A DNA stretch of 64,000 bases from assembly GCF_020099395.1 (NCBI RefSeq), contig NZ_CP083590.1, positions 7,192,001-7,256,000 of the forward strand, written 5' to 3'. A model generated the notes under the pieces. The model saw only the letters and a list, made by a program, of their open reading frames with translations, did not search any database and was not told the DNA's origin. Positions within the stretch are counted from its first letter, which is position 1. Each line of letters opens with the position of its first letter. Positions 33,312-41,313 of this stretch are shown one piece after another. The position numbers and the translations under genes are program-made. Origin of the DNA: Streptomyces mobaraensis (GTDB taxonomy: Bacteria > Actinomycetota > Actinomycetes > Streptomycetales > Streptomycetaceae).

Positions 33312-34565
33312 TCAGTGCGTGGGGGAGGTGGGGGAGAGGTCCTTGATGTGGCCGATGAATTCGTCGAGCTTCTCCCGGGACAGATCGGCGCGGATCATGA
33401 TGCGCAGGCCCGCCTCGCCCTTGGGGACGATGGGGAAGAAGACCGCCGAGCAGTAGAAGCCGCGCTGGAACATGTCGGCGGAGAGCTTGACGGCCGCCTC
33501 CGGGTCGCCGACGGTGATGCGGCGCACGGGAAGGCCGTTTCCGGCGAAGGCGGTGGGGAAGGCGGCGTCGAAGTAGGCGATGTTCTCCTGGAGTCTGCGC
33601 TGGAGTTCCGCGAGTTCGGGGGAGCGGTGGATGGCGGCCGAGGCGAGGGAGGCCCCGACGACCGGGAAGGAGATGTTCTGCGACCAGCCGACCGGGCCGG
33701 CATGCCGGTGCAGGAACTCGAACTTCTCCCGGCTGCCCAGCATCGCGATGCCGCCGGCGGTGCCGAACGCCTTGCCCAGACTGGCGGTGATGACGGTCAG
33801 CTCGTTCATCTCCAGCTGCGAGCGGGCGAAACCCTCGCCGTGCTCGCCGAGGATGGAGAGCGAGTGCGAGTCGTCCAGATAGAGGAAGAGGCCGTACCGC
33901 TCCTGGAGCCGCCGCAGCCCGTCCAGGGCCGCCGCGCCGCCCATGGAGTAGGCGCCGTCGGCGACGTAGGCGACCCGCGGATACGTCCGGCAGATCTCCT
34001 CCAGCCGGTCGAGGTCGTTGTGGTCACAGGTGAGGACGAGGCTCTCGTCACCGCAGACGGGCTTCATGTACGACATGCAGAAGTGGCAGAACCGGTCGAA
34101 GACCATCACGCGCGGCTGTCCGTCGGACAGATGGCCCGAGGCGATCAGCGGCAGGATGCCGGCGGTGAGCGCGCTGCACGAGGCGCCGGGCAGGGCGTGG
34201 CAGCCGAAGAGGTCGCCGAGCTCCTCCTCCAGCCGGGCCAGCAGCCGGTGCCGGACCCGGGTGGTCGGCATCACCAGGGAGGTGGCGCCGGTCTCCCGGA
34301 GCGCCTCGATCGCGCCCTCCACCACGGCGGGGTGATGGTTGAGGCCCAGGTACGAGCAGGAGCACATGTTGACGAACTCGTGCCCGTCCGGGGTGACGAG
34401 CCGGTTGTTCGCGTCGGGGGAGTCGGCCACGACGCCGATCAGCCCGGCCTGCGCGGCACCCAGCCACGCCGGGTCGGCCGTACGGATCATAGTGGCGCTG
34501 TTGCGGTAGCGGTGCGGTCCGGTGATGTCCGTGAGGTTCGGGGGGTTTGACGGGGTGTCGTTCAC
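33312..34565 (-). CDS. AONS-like PLP-dependent C-C bond-forming enzyme (KtmB-like)
   Basis: The 417-residue protein is an alpha-oxoamine synthase (5-aminolevulinate / 8-amino-7-oxononanoate synthase / glycine C-acetyltransferase family). Visible motifs are CSCSYLGLNHHPAVVEGA, VAYVADGAYSMGG, LYLDDSHSLSILGEHGEG and the PLP lysine in ITASLGKAFGTAGG near residue 260. Such enzymes condense an amino acid with an acyl-CoA and lose CO2. In the ketomemicin pathway the homologue joins a succinyl-type CoA with arginine to form the ketomethylene link. The GTG start overlaps the upstream stop by four bases. Confidence 0.85.
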   Translation of the reverse strand: MNDTPSNPPNLTDITGPHRYRNSATMIRTADPAWLGAAQAGLIGVVADSPDANNRLVTPDGHEFVNMCSCSYLGLNHHPAVVEGAIEALRETGATSLVMPTTRVRHRLLARLEEELGDLFGCHALPGASCSALTAGILPLIASGHLSDGQPRVMVFDRFCHFCMSYMKPVCGDESLVLTCDHNDLDRLEEICRTYPRVAYVADGAYSMGGAAALDGLRRLQERYGLFLYLDDSHSLSILGEHGEGFARSQLEMNELTVITASLGKAFGTAGGIAMLGSREKFEFLHRHAGPVGWSQNISFPVVGASLASAAIHRSPELAELQRRLQENIAYFDAAFPTAFAGNGLPVRRITVGDPEAAVKLSADMFQRGFYCSAVFFPIVPKGEAGLRIMIRADLSREKLDEFIGHIKDLSPTSPTH

Positions 34566-35533
34566 TGTTCCCTCTCCTGCGTGGCGGTGGTGGCGCGCGG
34601 GGCGTCGGGGTACGGGTGGGGCGCGGCCGGGGTCTGGTGCAGCGGGGCCGCGGGTCTTGGGGGTGGCGCGGAGGGTCCTGACGGCCCCGGGAGTCCGTCG
34701 CCGAACTCCTCGACCAGCCGCTGCGACGCCTCGAAGAACGGGATGCCGACCATCACGCCGTCGACCACGGTGATGTCCCGGCCGTTCTCCCGCCCGGCGG
34801 CGACGATCCGGCGGGCGCGGCCGAGCGTGTCGTCGTCCGGCGAGAACGCCTCGTTGATCAACGGCACTTGGCGGGGGTGCACGGCGATCTTGCCGCTGAA
34901 GCCCATGTCCTTGGCGAGGGCCGCCTCGCAGCGCAGCGCGCCGTCGTCGCGCACCTCGAAGAAGGGCGCGTCCATCACCTCGACCCCGGCCGCCCGCGCG
35001 CTGTTGACCAGCACGCCGCGCGCGTAGGCCAGGGCGTCCCAGGTGAGCCGGGCGCCGGTGGCGAACGCGTAGTCGGCCGAACCGAAGACCAGGGCCCGCA
35101 GCCTGCGGGAGGACGCGGCGATGGCGGGCGCGTGCTGGAGGCCGCGCGGCGTCTCGACGACGGCGATGAACTCGGTGTCCGGGCACTCCGGGCCCAGCAC
35201 GTGCTCCACGATCTCGACGTCGCGGCGCGACTCCACCATGGGTATCAGGACGAGCGGCGGTTTGACCGCGTACTGGCGCAGGGCCAGCAGGTCGCGCAGG
35301 CCGTCCGGCCCGCTGATGGTGTTGATGCGCACCGCGCAGCGGGTGGCGGCGGCGGTGGGCAGGGTGAAGAAGCCTTCGGCCCGTCTGCGCGCCTCCTCCT
35401 TCCGCGCCGGCGGAACGGAGTCCTCCAGATCGACCATGGAGATGTCGGCCCCCGAGCGGTGGCCGGCGGTGTAGCGATGGACGGCGGTGGCGGGGGTGGA
35501 CAGCAGGGACCGGCAGTACCGCGAGTACTTCAT
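34562..35533 (-). CDS. HpcH/HpaI (citrate lyase beta-like) C-C enzyme starting the pseudopeptide operon (KtmA-like)
   Basis: The 323-residue protein belongs to the CitE / malyl-CoA lyase family: YCRSLLSTPATAVHRY, ISMVDLEDSVPPARKEEAR (metal-binding Glu/Asp), VRINTISGPDG, VVETPRGLQHAPAIA and GFSGKIAVHPRQV. In the ketomemicin route a member of this family condenses a 2-oxo acid such as phenylpyruvate with malonyl-CoA to give an alkylmalyl-CoA. A Pro-rich tail of about 45 residues (PPPRPAAPLHQTPAAPHPYP) extends beyond the usual end. GGAG precedes the ATG. It is the first gene of the operon. Confidence 0.85.
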   Translation of the reverse strand: MKYSRYCRSLLSTPATAVHRYTAGHRSGADISMVDLEDSVPPARKEEARRRAEGFFTLPTAAATRCAVRINTISGPDGLRDLLALRQYAVKPPLVLIPMVESRRDVEIVEHVLGPECPDTEFIAVVETPRGLQHAPAIAASSRRLRALVFGSADYAFATGARLTWDALAYARGVLVNSARAAGVEVMDAPFFEVRDDGALRCEAALAKDMGFSGKIAVHPRQVPLINEAFSPDDDTLGRARRIVAAGRENGRDITVVDGVMVGIPFFEASQRLVEEFGDGLPGPSGPSAPPPRPAAPLHQTPAAPHPYPDAPRATTATQEREQ

Positions 35534-35645
35534 GGGATCTCCGACGAGGGCCGGCGGAAGAGAGCAGGGCGCGGTGGCGTCGTGATCCGCCCCCGCGGTT
35601 CCATGCCTACCGCACCCGGGCTGTTCGAGACCGCTTCGCGTGCCG

Positions 35646-35676
35646 CGAACAAGCAACTCCGAACAACGCCGAACAA
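35646..35676 (+). repeat. Three direct CGAACAA repeats upstream of the pseudopeptide operon
   Basis: CGAACAA occurs at 35646-35652, 35660-35666 and 35670-35676. An inverted TGTTCG lies nearer the first gene of the operon at about 35622. The spacing (14 and 10 bp) is roughly helical for the last pair. This could be a binding array for an activator or repressor. Confidence 0.45.
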
Positions 35677-35684
35677 TCGGGATT

Positions 35685-35698
35685 GGTCATTCATGACC
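35685..35698. promoter_or_regulatory. Perfect palindrome in the pseudopeptide operon promoter region
   Basis: GGTCAT-TC-ATGACC is an inverted repeat with 6-bp arms and a 2-bp spacer, 152 bp upstream of the first operon gene. Together with the CGAACAA copies just beside it, it marks this region as a likely control site. Confidence 0.5.
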
Positions 35699-35846
35699 GA
35701 ACTGTCATTGTCGAATTGACGGAAATCATAGTGTTGTTGGCCATTGCCTGGCCGTTACCGTAGGGACCACCGCTATGTTCGGCTCGCTCGCGCCGCCGCC
35801 CCACCCCTAGCCCGGCGCCGTGCGGCACGGCTGGAAAGGCAGGGCA

Positions 35847-37448
35847 GTGGCACGCCGTGAACGGCCCCTGGACCCGGGCGACAGCCCCCTGCTGCGCTTC
35901 GCCGCGGACCTGCGCGCCCTGCGCGAACGGGCGGGCAGCCCCACCTACCGTCAACTCGCCCTCCGCGCCCACTCCTCGGCGGCCAGCCTCTCGGTCGCCG
36001 CGGGCGGCCGCAGGTTCCCGACCCTCGCCGTCACCAGCGCCTACGTCCGCGCCTGCGGCGGCGACGTGGGGGAGTGGGCGGACCGCTGGCACGCCGTGGC
36101 CTCCGCCCTCGCCCGCCGCCGGCCGCCGCCCTACGCCGGCCCCGCCGCGTACACGGCGGCCGACGGCGACCGCTTCTTCGGGCGGGAACGCCTGGTGGAG
36201 GAGGCGGTCGAGCGGTTACGCCGGGACCGGCTCGTCGTCGTCACCGGCGCCTCCGGGGCCGGGACCACCTCGCTCCTCCAGGCCGGCGTCGTCCACCGGC
36301 TCCTCACCGCCGGGGACCCGCCCGCCGTCGGCACGTTCGTCCCGGGGCCCGACCCCGTCGCCGAACTCGCCCGCTGCCTCGCGCGGCTCCCGGACCCCGA
36401 CTCCGTCCTCGTCGTCGACCAGGTGGAACGGCTCCAGGCACAGGGTCCGGCCCCGGCCGGACGCGGCCGTTCCGCCGGCCCGCCGGACCTGCCCGGCCTC
36501 CTGGACGTGCTGCGCGCCGCACCCTGCCGGCTGGTGCTGGGCCTGCGCACCGACCTCCACGACCGGTACGCCCGCCACCCCCTGCTCGTCCGCCCGCCGC
36601 TGACCGTGCCGCCGCCGGCCCCCGAGGACCTCACCCGCGTCGTCACCGAACCGGCCGCCGCGGCCGACTGCACGGTCGAGGACCGGCTGCTCGCCGTCCT
36701 CGTCGCGGGCGCCCACCGGCAGCCCGGCGGCCTCCCCCTGCTCTCCGCCGCCCTCCTCGCCACCTGGCGGCACCGCGACGGCAACCGGCTCACCCTCGCC
36801 GGCTTCCACGCCGCCGGCGGGTTCGAGGGCGCCGTCACCCGGGGCGCCGAGGCGGTCTGGGACGAACTCGCCGACGGCCCGCGGCAGCGCGCCCGCGACA
36901 TCCTGCTCCGCCTGACCGAGACCGGCGACGACGGGGCGCCGCACGCCCTCGACCGCCGCGAACTCGGCGACGACCCCGGCACGGCCGCCGTCCTCGAACG
37001 CCTCGCCGCCGCCCGGGTGCTCATCCTCGACCACGACCGGGCCGTCCTCGCCCACGACGCCGTCGCCCACGGCTGGCCCCGGCTCGCCGCCTGGACGGCC
37101 GAGGACCCGGACGCGCTGCGCCGCCGCCGGCGGCTCACCCGGGCGGCCCGCGCCTGGGAGGAGTCCGGCCGCGACCCGGCGGCGCTCTGGCGCGGCCGCC
37201 GGCTCGCCGAGGCCGAGGCGGAGTCCGCGCCCCCCGCACCCGGCCGCCCGGACGCGGCGTACCCGCCCGGCGACCCGGAGCGGGAGTTCCTCACCGCCTG
37301 CGCGACGGCCGAACGCGCCCGCCGCGTCCAGGACGCGGTCCGCGACGCCCGGCTGCGCGCCCAGCGCCGCCTGATCGCCTTCCTGGCCGGCCTCCTGATC
37401 TCGGTCTCGGCCCTGGCGGCGGCGACGGTTCCGCTCGCGGTGCGCTGA
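35847..37448 (+). CDS. HTH-STAND NTPase-like protein with altered Walker A, C-terminal membrane helix
   Basis: The 533-residue protein has an N-terminal XRE-like helix-turn-helix (TYRQLALRAHSSAASLSVA, about 33-51), the nSTAND1 domain start DRFFGRERLVEEAVERL, and a P-loop written GASGAGTTSLLQAGV, where the usual lysine of GxxGxGKS/T is threonine. The Walker B is VLVVDQVERL. Helical winged regions follow, then a C-terminal hydrophobic helix (IAFLAGLLISVSALAAATVP). Family members usually continue into WD40 repeats, which are missing here. ATP binding is doubtful. The GTG start follows AAAGG. It is divergent from the pseudopeptide operon and might sense or control something there, but this is not shown. 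Confidence 0.75.
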   Translation: MARRERPLDPGDSPLLRFAADLRALRERAGSPTYRQLALRAHSSAASLSVAAGGRRFPTLAVTSAYVRACGGDVGEWADRWHAVASALARRRPPPYAGPAAYTAADGDRFFGRERLVEEAVERLRRDRLVVVTGASGAGTTSLLQAGVVHRLLTAGDPPAVGTFVPGPDPVAELARCLARLPDPDSVLVVDQVERLQAQGPAPAGRGRSAGPPDLPGLLDVLRAAPCRLVLGLRTDLHDRYARHPLLVRPPLTVPPPAPEDLTRVVTEPAAAADCTVEDRLLAVLVAGAHRQPGGLPLLSAALLATWRHRDGNRLTLAGFHAAGGFEGAVTRGAEAVWDELADGPRQRARDILLRLTETGDDGAPHALDRRELGDDPGTAAVLERLAAARVLILDHDRAVLAHDAVAHGWPRLAAWTAEDPDALRRRRRLTRAARAWEESGRDPAALWRGRRLAEAEAESAPPAPGRPDAAYPPGDPEREFLTACATAERARRVQDAVRDARLRAQRRLIAFLAGLLISVSALAAATVPLAVR

Positions 37449-37886
37449 GGGGAGGTCACGGCGGGGCGGGCGGCGGCGCCTACGGTCGCGGTTGCCGACT
37501 GCCCCGCCGCCTACGGCCGTCGTCCGCCGTCGTCCGTCCACGGACCGCGGGCCCGGACGCCGTCCGCCGAACGGGCCCGCGCGTCGGCGGTGGCGGGTGT
37601 CGGCCCGTCGGCCGACCGTCGACGGTGGCCGGTCCCGGTGGCCGGTCTCGGGGGCCGCCGGACGGTCCGTCCCGTCCGGCGCGGGCGCGCCCGGCTTGCC
37701 CGTCGGTCGGCGTGCCGTCGCCCGGCCTGCCTGGTGGTGGCCCTGTTCGTCGCCCGGCCGGCCCAGGGCCGGCCCCCGCTTCCGCCGGTGAGCCGTCACC
37801 GCGCGGCCGCGGCAGGCCCCGCGACCACCCGGGTGGCGTGCCTCACCTCGGGGTCTGCCGCGCGAGTGATCGGGAAAGCGTCTACG
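37449..37886. other. Gap between the STAND-like gene and the FUSC-type gene
   Basis: This 438-bp stretch is GC-rich and contains imperfect GGTGGCCGGT and CCGTCGTCCG repetitions around 37510-37660. All open frames read as Arg/Pro/Gly-rich low-complexity sequence and lack good starts. I see no gene. It may be decayed sequence that once encoded the C-terminal repeats of the STAND protein, but no WD40-like remnant is recognisable. Confidence 0.4.
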
Positions 37887-39113
37887 GTGCGTGATCTTCC
37901 CGAACCCCTGACGACCCTGGTCCGACGCGGCAGAGAGCCCGCGGTCGCGCAGACGGTGCGGTCCACGGCCGCCGCCGTCATCGCGTACGCGGTGGCGCTG
38001 ACGCTCAGCAAGGAACCGGCGCCGCTCACCGCGCCGCTGACCGCCCTGCTCGTCGTCCAGGTGACCCTGTACTCCACCCTGACCACCGGCATCCGCCGGG
38101 TGAACTCCGTCGTCGCGGGCGTCCTGATCGCCATCGGCTTCAGCGTCCTGGTCGGCCTCACCTGGTGGAGCCTGGGACTGATCATCCTGGCGTCACTGGT
38201 CATCGGGCGCTTCGTCCACGTGGGGGAGTTCGTCCCCGAGGTGGCGATCAGTGCCATGCTCGTCCTCGGCGTCACCCGGGTGACGGAGACCGCCTGGGAC
38301 CGGGTCCTGGAGACCCTGATCGGAGCCGTCGTCGGGCTCCTCTTCAACGTGCTGCTCGTACCGCCCGTCTGGGTGGAGCCGGCCGGCGACGCCATCCAGG
38401 ACCTGGCGCGCCGGATAAGCGGACTCCTCCGCCACCTCGGCTCCGAGGTCGGCCGGCCCACCCCCGTCACGGAGGCCGCCGCCCGGCTGCACGAGGCGCG
38501 CCGGCTGGACCACGACGTCGCCGAGGTCGACGTCTCCCTCCGGCAGGCCGAGGACAGCCTCCGGCTCAACCCCCGGGTCAAGGAGGGCCTGCTCTCCCGG
38601 ATCGTGCTGCGCACCGGGCTGGACGCGCTGGAGATCTCCGCCGTCGTGGTCCGGGTGATGTGCCGCTCCCTGACCGACCTGGCGCGCGAGCGCACCGACG
38701 AACCCCTCTTCCCCGAAGAGGTCGCCGCCGCGCTCACCGACGTCATGCACCACCTCGCCCGCGCCCTCGAGAGCTTCGCCGTGCTGATCACCAGCCAGGT
38801 GAGCGCCAACGCCGAGGAGGCCGAGTCCCGGCTGGTCGAGGACCTGGCCATCGGCCGGGAGAGCCGCGACCGGGCCGCCCACCTGCTGCTGGACAAGGTC
38901 CGCGAACACCCCGGACAGTGGCAGCTGCACGGCTCGCTGCTCGCCGAGATCGACCGCATCCTCGACGAACTCGACGTCGAGAAGCGCACCGAGCGGCTGA
39001 CGGAGGAGCTGGACCGGCACTCCCGGGCGTCCCGGGAGCGCTGGCCGCTCCTCCACCGCCTCAGGCGGCGGGTGGTCCGCAGCCGGTTCGGCAGCCGGAG
39101 CACTCGCGCCTGA
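37887..39113 (+). CDS. FUSC / aromatic acid exporter family membrane protein
   Basis: The 408-residue protein has an N-terminal domain with about five to six hydrophobic segments (TAPLTALLVVQVTLYSTLTT, VLIAIGFSVLVGLTWWSLG) and a long helical cytoplasmic C-terminal part. This is the layout of the ArAE_1/FUSC family, whose members export aromatic acids. The GTG start (VRDLPEPLTTLVRRGREP) follows GGGAAAG; a GTG seven codons upstream is also in frame. The cargo is unknown. Confidence 0.75.
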   Translation: MRDLPEPLTTLVRRGREPAVAQTVRSTAAAVIAYAVALTLSKEPAPLTAPLTALLVVQVTLYSTLTTGIRRVNSVVAGVLIAIGFSVLVGLTWWSLGLIILASLVIGRFVHVGEFVPEVAISAMLVLGVTRVTETAWDRVLETLIGAVVGLLFNVLLVPPVWVEPAGDAIQDLARRISGLLRHLGSEVGRPTPVTEAAARLHEARRLDHDVAEVDVSLRQAEDSLRLNPRVKEGLLSRIVLRTGLDALEISAVVVRVMCRSLTDLARERTDEPLFPEEVAAALTDVMHHLARALESFAVLITSQVSANAEEAESRLVEDLAIGRESRDRAAHLLLDKVREHPGQWQLHGSLLAEIDRILDELDVEKRTERLTEELDRHSRASRERWPLLHRLRRRVVRSRFGSRSTRA

Positions 39114-39120
39114 CGGTCCC

Positions 39121-39147
39121 GGGGCGCCGCCCTTCCGGCGGCGCCCC
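39121..39147. terminator. Bidirectional hairpin terminator
   Basis: Perfect 11-bp arms GGGGCGCCGCC (39121-39131) and GGCGGCGCCCC (39137-39147) with a CTTCC loop lie between two convergent genes, followed by a C run. Confidence 0.8.
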
Positions 39148-39158
39148 CGACCCCCCCG

Positions 39159-40043
39159 TCAGCCCGCGGCCACCGGCTCCCGGTCCTGACGCCGGTCGTA
39201 CTCCCGGTCGTGGTGGCGGGAGATGTTCCTCTCCAGCAGCGCCAGGCAGTCCGCCACCCCCACGGACGCCGGCGTGAACGCGGGCAGCCGCCCGTCGTCC
39301 CGCTTCAGCCCGCTCAGCGCCTCGTCCATCGCGGTCTGCGCCGCGAACAGGCACGGGGTGCTGTAGATGGCGACGTCCACGCCCAGCTCCGACAGCTCGG
39401 GCAGCGACAGCCGGGGCGACTTGCCGCCCGCGATCTGGTTGAACAGCAGCGGCTTGTCGCCGATGACGTCCCGCACCTGGCGGATCCGGTCGACACTGCG
39501 CACTCCGTCGACCAGGATCACATCGCAGTCCGTCGCCGCCAACGCCTTGGCCCGGCGCAGGATCTCGGGCTCGTCCGTGGCGTCGGTGCGGGCCACGACG
39601 ACCATGTCGCGGCGCGCCTGGAGCACCATGTCGAGCTTCTCCAGGTACTCCTCCAGCGGCAGGATCAGCTTGCCGTCCACGTGCCCGCAGCGCCGCGGCC
39701 GCTTCTGGTCCTCCAGGATCACGCCGGACGCGCCGACCTGCTCCAGCGAGCGCACCACGTGGCAGGCCGTCTCGGGGTCGACGTAGCCGTCGTCGATGTC
39801 GACGAGCAGGTGCTGCGCGGGGAACGCCTGGCGCAGCCGCTGGACGAAGCCGACGAGGTCGGGCCAGGCGATGAAGCCGATGTCGGGCAGGCCGTAGTGG
39901 GACGCGGCGAAGCCGAAGCCGGAGACGAACATGCCGTCGTAGTGCCGGGCCGCCACGGAGGCGGAGAACATGTCGAAGACGCCGATGAGCGGGGTGGTGC
40001 CGGTGTCCGCGATCGCGGCGCGTAGCCGATTCGGGTGGTTCAC
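39159..40043 (-). CDS. Isocitrate lyase / PEP mutase superfamily C-C lyase
   Basis: The 294-residue protein has the superfamily fold markers LVDIDDGYVDPETACHVVRS (metal-binding DIDDGYG-type) and ILEDQKRPRRCGHVDGKLI. The active-site Cys loop RRCGH matches the KKCGH/KRCGH motif of isocitrate and methylisocitrate lyases, not the PEP-mutase loop. The protein should therefore cleave a 2-hydroxy acid between C2 and C3, for example a dimethylmalate- or methylisocitrate-like substrate. The GTG start has GGAGGG five bases upstream. No phosphonate genes are near, which fits a lyase rather than a mutase. Confidence 0.8.
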   Translation of the reverse strand: MNHPNRLRAAIADTGTTPLIGVFDMFSASVAARHYDGMFVSGFGFAASHYGLPDIGFIAWPDLVGFVQRLRQAFPAQHLLVDIDDGYVDPETACHVVRSLEQVGASGVILEDQKRPRRCGHVDGKLILPLEEYLEKLDMVLQARRDMVVVARTDATDEPEILRRAKALAATDCDVILVDGVRSVDRIRQVRDVIGDKPLLFNQIAGGKSPRLSLPELSELGVDVAIYSTPCLFAAQTAMDEALSGLKRDDGRLPAFTPASVGVADCLALLERNISRHHDREYDRRQDREPVAAG

Positions 40044-40370
40044 GGTACCCTCCGGGGTGAGTTGGGCAATGCGCGGGCCGACCGCTGCCGCCAAGCTCGT
40101 GACCGGCCGCGCGTTGCTGACCAGGACCCGGGTGTCCGCCGTGGAGAACGGCGTACCCCGGGTTCTGTGCTGTGTCCGGTGCTTGTGCTGTGTGCGCTCG
40201 GGGCCGGTCCGCCCGGTGCGGAGTGGCGCCCCTCACTTCCGGTCCGGAGGTTAGTCAAGTCTTGGTCATGGGGCAATCAGAGAAAGGCAAAGTCCCGGGC
40301 GGTGCGGTGCTTTTGCGCCGAAAGGCGCGCGCACCGCTCGGGACGGCCGGTTCCCCCGTCGTGCCGGACG
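40044..40370. other. Intergenic region between the lyase and DUF4232 genes
   Basis: Both flanking genes are on the minus strand, so this 327-bp stretch should hold the promoter of the lyase gene. TTGACT is present on the minus strand at about 40255-40250. A G/T-rich segment with GTGCTTGTGCTGTGTGCGC (about 40179-40197) is unusual in composition. No gene is seen. Confidence 0.45.
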
Positions 40371-40910
40371 TCAGCCGCGGACCGGCACCTTGTGCGCCAC
40401 CGCGGTGACGTGCAGCTCGCCGTTGTCCACCAGGTCGTCGAGCGGGATCGCCTGGTGCGTCCGCGCGGCGGGCGGCGTCACCAGCAGGTACGTGCCCTTG
40501 CGGGCCGCCGTGCCGGAGTGTGTCCAGGCCACGTTGGCCTGGGCGGCCTCACCGGACTTCAGGTATATGAGCTTGTTGCCCGGGTCGTCCGCGTACCAGG
40601 TGCTGCCCCACACCGTGCGCGACGGCAGATCCTTGCGCTGGGAGTCCGCCAGGCCCAGGCCCGGGTACCCGCGCAGCGCGCACGTCCGCTGGGTGGTGTT
40701 CTTCAACTCCAGTGTGCCGCCCGCGTGGTTCATCCCGCCGCCCAGCCGCTCGGCGAACGAGATCCGCAGGTCGGAGGTGCCGCACGTCGGGGTGGCCGAC
40801 GCGTTCTCCGGCCCGTCCTGGGCGGCGCCCGCCGTCCCGGACGCGGCGGCGAGCGCGATCCCCGCGGCGGCGGCGACGCTCACGAGGCGTGTGGCGGTGA
40901 GGCGTGTCAC
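40371..40910 (-). CDS. Secreted DUF4232 protein
   Basis: The 179-residue protein has a Sec signal peptide (TATRLVSVAAAAGIALAAAS) and a DUF4232 beta-sandwich: TCGTSDLRISF, LELKNTTQRTCALRGYPGL and the terminal LDDLVDNGELHVTAV. Two Cys probably form the conserved disulfide. The function of DUF4232 is unknown. GTG 40910 has GGAAAGGGA upstream; an ATG at 40958 is in frame and would add 16 residues before the signal peptide. Confidence 0.8.
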   Translation of the reverse strand: MTRLTATRLVSVAAAAGIALAAASGTAGAAQDGPENASATPTCGTSDLRISFAERLGGGMNHAGGTLELKNTTQRTCALRGYPGLGLADSQRKDLPSRTVWGSTWYADDPGNKLIYLKSGEAAQANVAWTHSGTAARKGTYLLVTPPAARTHQAIPLDDLVDNGELHVTAVAHKVPVRG

Positions 40911-41313
40911 GAGCAGTCCCTTTCCTTGAGTCTTCCCCTGAGTTTCACGTGCTGTCATGCTCGCTGCGCCTACCCGTCGCATGCGCCCTCGAACGCGCCG
41001 GAGCGTAGGGAACGCGCCACCCCGGCGGCCGGAATTCCCTTTTCTCTCCGTGGGTTTCCTCATCGTTCCCCCCTGCTTCCCCTCCCGGAAAGACCCGGTC
41101 ATGCCCGGTCGGGCGCCAGGTGGACAGGGCGTTCCGATTCTCTTGGCCCTCTCGGGGGCGGTCAATCGGCGAAATGGAGGGCGCAAGGAGGGAGTTCGGC
41201 CGGGCCGGACATCGGCCCGAAACCGCCGTCGGGCCTCTTGCCTGCCCCAGCGGGCACGTTAGGCTGCCCCGCCACACGTGGTTCAGGCCGGACGAGTTCT
41301 CGGGGGACTCCAG
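40911..41313. other. Divergent region between DUF4232 and M28 peptidase genes
   Basis: This 403-bp spacer shows no supportable gene. It contains the promoter-like element at 41238-41265 and a pyrimidine-rich segment at about 41035-41100. Confidence 0.45.
41238..41265 (+). promoter_or_regulatory. Probable promoter of the M28 peptidase gene
   Basis: TTGCCT (41238-41243) and TAGGCT (41260-41265) are separated by 16 bp. TAGgCT fits the Streptomyces housekeeping -10 consensus. It ends 48 bp before the ATG. Confidence 0.5.

Larger units (their letters stand above)
35534..35846. other. Divergent promoter region of the pseudopeptide operon and the HTH-STAND gene
   Basis: This 313-bp spacer is clearly more AT-rich than the genes around it between 35640 and 35790. 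It contains three copies of CGAACAA (35646-35676), the palindrome at 35685-35698, and a TTGACG at about 35717. No open frame is convincing. It must hold the promoters of the minus-strand operon and the plus-strand NTPase gene. Confidence 0.6.

Noticed and set aside
37449..37886. A gene or WD40 remnant between the STAND-like gene and the FUSC gene
   Set aside because: No frame has a good start, ribosome site or recognisable repeat residues.
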